64,000 bases of DNA from Methanosarcina sp. GTDB lineage: Archaea > Halobacteriota > Methanosarcinia > Methanosarcinales > Methanosarcinaceae. The position numbers were made by a program, and so were the translations under genes. The notes below the pieces were generated by a model. The model ran no database searches and had not been told where the DNA came from. It saw only the letters and a list, made by a program, of their open reading frames with translations. The stretch lies in NCBI GenBank assembly GCA_003164755.1, contig PLUB01000059.1:40751-104750 (forward strand). Reading direction: 5' to 3'. This document shows positions 60,486 through 64,000 of the stretch, piece after piece (position 1 is the first letter of the stretch; the number at the start of each line of letters is the position of its first letter).

Positions 60486-61376
60486 GTTGAATATTTATGG
60501 GTGCAGTATCATTTCAAGACTGACCAGGGTATGAAGAACTTGACCCGTGAGGAAGCGGAGAGATTAAGTGGAACTGATCCTGATCACGCTACTAAAGACC
60601 TATATGAGGCTATCAAAAGAGGCGATTATCCATCCTGGACTCTAGAAATGCAAATAATGACCCCGAAACAGGCTGAAAATTATCGTTTTGATATTCGGGA
60701 TATTACCAAGGTATGCCCACATGGAGATTTTCCGCCTATCAAGATAGGTAAGCTTGTATTGAACCGAAATCCAACAAATTACTTTGCTGAAGTGGAGCAA
60801 GCAGCTTTCAATCCTTCAAACCTTGTGCCAGGCATTGGCATTTCTTCAGACAAGATGCTGCAGTCAAGGCTTTTTTCTTATCACGAAACTCATATTCACC
60901 ATCTTGGTCCCAATTATCACCTGATCCCTGTGAATGCGCCAAAGCACTCGCCTGAAAATAATTACCAGCGTGACGGATTCATGCGTGTTGATGCCAATGA
61001 TGGCCGCGGACCCAATTACTGGCCAAATAGTTTTGGTGGTCCTGTTCCAGATCCTGCTTTTCTGGAACCCTCATTCGAAGTATCGGGACTCTCAGCTCGT
61101 ACGCCTTATATATACCCTAACGATGACTTTGTACAACCAGGCAATCTGTACCGTGACGTCATGATGGACCAGGACCGTGAGAACCTAATAGGAGATATTG
61201 TTTCCCATCTCTCATCTACCCAGAAACTGGTACAGCTCCGGCAGACAGCCCTATTCTTCAAAGCTGATCCAGACTATGGAAGCCGTGTAGCTAAGGGTCT
61301 CAGTCTCGATATAAAGGAAGTTGAGCGCCTTGCTAACATGACCGCGGAAGAGCGTGCCAGAGCAACTGAAAAATGA
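60486..61376 (+). pseudogene. kat: Catalase, 5'-truncated
   Basis: Similarity to monofunctional heme catalase begins at LWVQYHFKTDQGMKNLTREE and runs to the end: SWTLEMQIMTPKQAENYRFD, PPIKIGKLVLNRNPTNYFAE, FNPSNLVPGIGISSDKMLQS, the heme-ligand region RLFSYHETHIHHLGPNYHLI (usual SYPDTHRHRLGPNY; Tyr kept, Arg lost), and the family C-terminal helices. About 205 N-terminal residues with the distal His and Asn are missing. The remaining 291 codons are open with no stop. Catalase is known in M. barkeri; this copy cannot be active. Confidence 0.85.
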
Positions 61377-61456
61377 AATAATTTTGGATAATGGCTCCAT
61401 TTAGCTGTAAAATTCAAATAAATATTTTTTATGGTGAAAACAATTTATTTATTATC

Positions 61457-61577
61457 TTTAGGACTTATGCGGTTGAGGTACAAAATCAAGCTCAATAGAA
61501 ACTGATGTATATTTATAGTTTAGATAGCTAAAGGTCCAATGCTATTAATTTTCCAGTTCAACCGCACAAGTCCTGTT
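61457..61577. repeat. MITE-like element, family B, fuller copy
   Basis: Terminal inverted repeats AGGACTTATGCGGTTGA (61460-61476) and TCAACCGCACAAGTCCT (61558-61574) differ at one base. The interior is about 80 bp and non-coding. It lies about 85 bp downstream of the catalase relic. A relic with the same ends is at 1073-1133. Confidence 0.75.
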
Positions 61578-62428
61578 AAATGCAAATATTTACTTTCAAA
61601 ACTGTGAGCCACCACCTGCAAATTCTCAAATTCAAAATTTGTCTTTTTTTGATTCAATATCAAGCTGGAGTCTAATTCAATCTGATAGCAACATTTTGAC
61701 TTTATGAGATCCAGTTATCGCAATAACATCTATGCATTTTTCTTTGGATCAAGGTAAAAATGTCCTATAATTTTGGCTGAAAAATTAGAAAATACATAGG
61801 TTTTGATACAAAAAAACGATTATGTGTTGAAAAGACACGGGTTAAGATAGTAGTGAAACGGTTTATGTAAATTAATAGGGTAAAAAGTGGAGAAGAAAAT
61901 TTAGCGAATTATTGAATTTGTATGCATCAAACTCTCTATAAGTTTATCCATCATTATATGGTTGATATTTTCAGGATAAGTTTTCAGTGTAATAAACGCT
62001 TGCAATTTATGCATTAAAGCATATGCTCTTGCTGCACAAAGACGGAACAAAAAAATTTGCGATGAAATTTAAAAGTATTCTTGGAATAACACCACCAGAT
62101 AATAGAAGACGACTTTCGATAGTGTTACACTTATTTCATCACTGGATTTTGGAACTGAGTCAATAAATAAAAATATATATATACAAAGTTAGTTTTGAAT
62201 CTGTACATATATCTACATATTGTTTAATCTAATTAGGAGTCCTGAGAACAGATCAATGAATAAGTGCCTTAGAATGCCTCAATGTGAATTTTTTAGAATA
62301 AACTTTTTGTAGATCTAAGATAAGATAGAGCTTCTGCAGTCGAATGGCCAAATTGGTTAATAGGGTTAATTTTATTAGCTTTTCGGATTACTATAGACCT
62401 ATAGAAAAGCATCCGAGTTGATAACAAA
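61578..62428. other. Gap with one 47-codon ORF
   Basis: 62023-62166 on the plus strand encodes MLLLHKDGTKKFAMKFKSIL, GITPPDNRRRLSIVLHLFHH, WILELSQ. It is strikingly protein-like and may be the tail of a lost gene, perhaps a transposase. Not assigned. Confidence 0.35.
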
Positions 62429-63547
62429 GTGCGACCTGTCTCACAAAGAGTGAACGTAAAAAAAATCCATGAAAGTAATCCCAAATTTGAAAAATATACC
62501 TCTGAGCTTCTGATCCTTAAGCCTGAAGGATACCCCTTAAGCGGCATGATGGAAGAATATCCTGTAATTGAAAATAGGGATGTTTTTGAGTTTTATGCTC
62601 GAGAACAGTGGAATGGGCACATTGCTCGCAAGGGAGATTATCTTTTTGACCGACGAATGTTTCCAGATTTTGCTTACCGAATTATAGAAGTGGAACCTGC
62701 AGAATCAATAATAGGAAATTCAACATCGATTATTGTAACTGAAGAAAAAAATGGTTCCCCCTCCACGTTAGAGATAAAGGATAGCATTAAATTTGAAGAC
62801 GTAATTGGACAGGAACTTGCAAAGCAGAAGTGTAGGCTGATAGAACGATTCCTGGAAGATCCCGAGCGTTTTGGAAAATGGGCTCCAAGAAACATCCTTT
62901 TTTTTGGGCCCTCAGGAACCGGAAAAACTATGCTTGCAAAAGCCCTTGCAAATAAGACCGATGTGCTCATCATCCCTGTCAAAGCTACCCAGCTTATTGG
63001 AGAATATGTAGGAGAAGGAGCCCGCCATATTCATCAGCTTTATGACCGGGCAGAAGAGATGGCTCCCTGTATAATATTCATAGATGAACTTGATGCTATA
63101 GCTCTGGACAGAAAATTCCAGGAATTAAGAGGAGATGTAAGTGAAATCGTAAACGCGCTTTTGACAGAGATGGATGGCATTATGGAACGTGAAGGGGTAT
63201 GTACAATTTGCTCCACAAACAGAATTTACTCACTTGACTCTGCTGTAAGAAGCAGGTTCGAAGAAGAGATCGAATTTGTTCTCCCAGGAGAAGAGGAAGC
63301 TCTTCGAATATTCGAATCAAATATGAAGACATTCCCCTTGCAAGTAGAAAATTGTAATTTCCAGGCCCTTGCAAAAAAAACGAAAGGACTTTCAGGAAGG
63401 GATATTGTAGAAAAGGTCTTGAAATCAGCTTTACACCAGGCAATTATTGAAGACAGAGAGATAGTGACGTGTAAGGATTTCGAAAATGTCCTTGCAAAAC
63501 TTGGAAAAAAGGAATTCCCGAAGGATCCCTCTGAACTCTATGTTTAA
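62429..63547 (+). CDS. AAA+ ATPase (Cdc48/PAN-like single-domain)
   Basis: 372 residues. The N-terminal 125 residues have no recognised domain. The AAA module follows: IKFEDVIGQELAKQKCRLIE, Walker A LFFGPSGTGKTMLAKALANK, pore-loop region ATQLIGEYVGEGARHIHQLY, Walker B CIIFIDELDAIALDRKFQEL, sensor 1 GVCTICSTNR, Arg-finger region SAVRSRFEEEIEF, and the C-terminal helical lid with GLSGRDIVEKVLKSA. All catalytic parts are present. The GTG at 62429 has no good site. Protein-like text continues nine codons upstream to a TAG without a start codon, so the true start is uncertain. Substrate unknown; stands alone. Confidence 0.85.
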   Translation: MRPVSQRVNVKKIHESNPKFEKYTSELLILKPEGYPLSGMMEEYPVIENRDVFEFYAREQWNGHIARKGDYLFDRRMFPDFAYRIIEVEPAESIIGNSTSIIVTEEKNGSPSTLEIKDSIKFEDVIGQELAKQKCRLIERFLEDPERFGKWAPRNILFFGPSGTGKTMLAKALANKTDVLIIPVKATQLIGEYVGEGARHIHQLYDRAEEMAPCIIFIDELDAIALDRKFQELRGDVSEIVNALLTEMDGIMEREGVCTICSTNRIYSLDSAVRSRFEEEIEFVLPGEEEALRIFESNMKTFPLQVENCNFQALAKKTKGLSGRDIVEKVLKSALHQAIIEDREIVTCKDFENVLAKLGKKEFPKDPSELYV

Positions 63548-64000
63548 ACTGCAAAAATATAACAGTGTATAGAGTTTTCCTACAAAATTACAACTTTCAA
63601 GAAGTTATAAGAAAGGAAATTACACATCTGAAGAACCAAATTACAGAAAGTACACTAAAGAAGACTTCGATGACCCCAATCTTTCGACATGTGCTTATAG
63701 ATGGTATATAATCAACTTATAAAAATCATAGGTTTATGAAATCCTCTCAAATTTAATCTTGACTTCACAACAAAATCTGCGACATTAACAACGATATATT
63801 ATGCCACTTTTTAAGGTATAACATTTTTAAGGTACTATTATTTTTGATAGTATCCAGGAGTTATTAATTATTTCAGTCGAATACCCAGTTACTTGCTGCG
63901 GGGATGGAACTTCTTGACAATCATTATTAACCAACTGATTTGTATTTTAAGCTACCTTTGCATTACAAAATGGGATTCCGTTGCAAAAAATCCTTTCTAA
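63548..64000. other. No gene recognised
   Basis: Contains the degenerate family A repeat at 63666-63746; the rest is non-coding by eye. Confidence 0.4.
63666..63746 (-). repeat. Family A repeat, degenerate copy 7
   Basis: The reverse complement begins GAGGATTTCATAAACCTATG and contains TTATATACCATCTATAAGCA then CATG, as in the other copies; the far end is eroded. Confidence 0.5.

Noticed and set aside
1..64000. tRNA or rRNA genes
   Set aside because: Scanned by eye for T-loop GGTTCGAATCC-like boxes with matching acceptor stems; none found. A tRNAscan run would settle it.
1..64000. CRISPR array
   Set aside because: No regularly spaced identical repeats; dispersed repeats are isolated copies of MITE type.

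Overview
The window looks like Methanosarcina, most like the M. barkeri / M. mazei group. Supporting genes are an archaeosine synthase (arcS), a citramalate/isopropylmalate synthase, the two-subunit pyruvate carboxylase with a biotin protein ligase (pycB-pycA-birA, an order known from M. barkeri), a MEDS-domain sensor, a single-domain S-layer-duplication protein, a papain-PKD surface protein, DUF4139 and DUF4352 surface proteins and YwbE. DNA is AT-rich, intergenic spaces are long, and coding density is low even for this genus.

Layout. 0-5 kb: broken phosphoribosyltransferase, broken MEDS-PAS sensor, ywbE, an internally deleted IS200 tnpA and a broken COG2522 regulator. 5-11 kb: a membrane acyltransferase, then mostly non-coding DNA with an amber-interrupted ORF, small ORFs and a repeat copy. 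11-17 kb: a GroEL tail and a complete but decayed kdpABC(D) operon. 18-21 kb: an IS200/IS605 element with intact tnpA, then a fluoride riboswitch followed by crcB and DUF190. 21-27 kb: decayed surface proteins (C1A peptidase-PKD, Asn/Gly-repeat protein, DUF4139), a tnpB relic and a decayed DUF429 gene. 27-30 kb: two small membrane protein genes among IS5 and IS605 relics. 30-34 kb: an intact MBL-rhodanese protein, then decayed peroxiredoxin, Hsp20 and bacterioferritin. 34-45 kb is the conserved core: cimA-like gene, MBL hydrolase, YgiQ-type radical SAM protein, two paralogous small proteins, arcS and an RNase H-fold protein. 45-48 kb: decayed aldo/keto reductase tail, flavodoxin and FMN reductase. 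48-53 kb: birA, pycA, pycB and an S-layer-domain protein. 54-64 kb: ferritin-like protein, a small conserved-looking ORF, wecB, relics of DUF4352 and catalase, and an AAA ATPase.

How the genes fit together. Housekeeping genes (anaplerosis, tRNA modification, C5 branched acid synthesis, UDP-ManNAc synthesis) are mostly intact. Stress and ion-homeostasis genes (Kdp, GroEL, Prx, Hsp20, Bfr, catalase, flavodoxins) nearly all carry frameshifts, stops or truncations. Two core genes, the cimA-like gene and the MBL hydrolase, look whole but lack a normal in-frame start codon. At least four families of short dispersed repeats, some with terminal inverted repeats like MITEs, sit in the gaps.

Most distinctive signals: the fluoride riboswitch ahead of crcB, a 38-residue membrane peptide gene flanked by hairpins, the MITE-like repeats, and in-frame amber codons in a genus that can decode UAG as pyrrolysine. 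All calls are by eye from sequence; no search was run.
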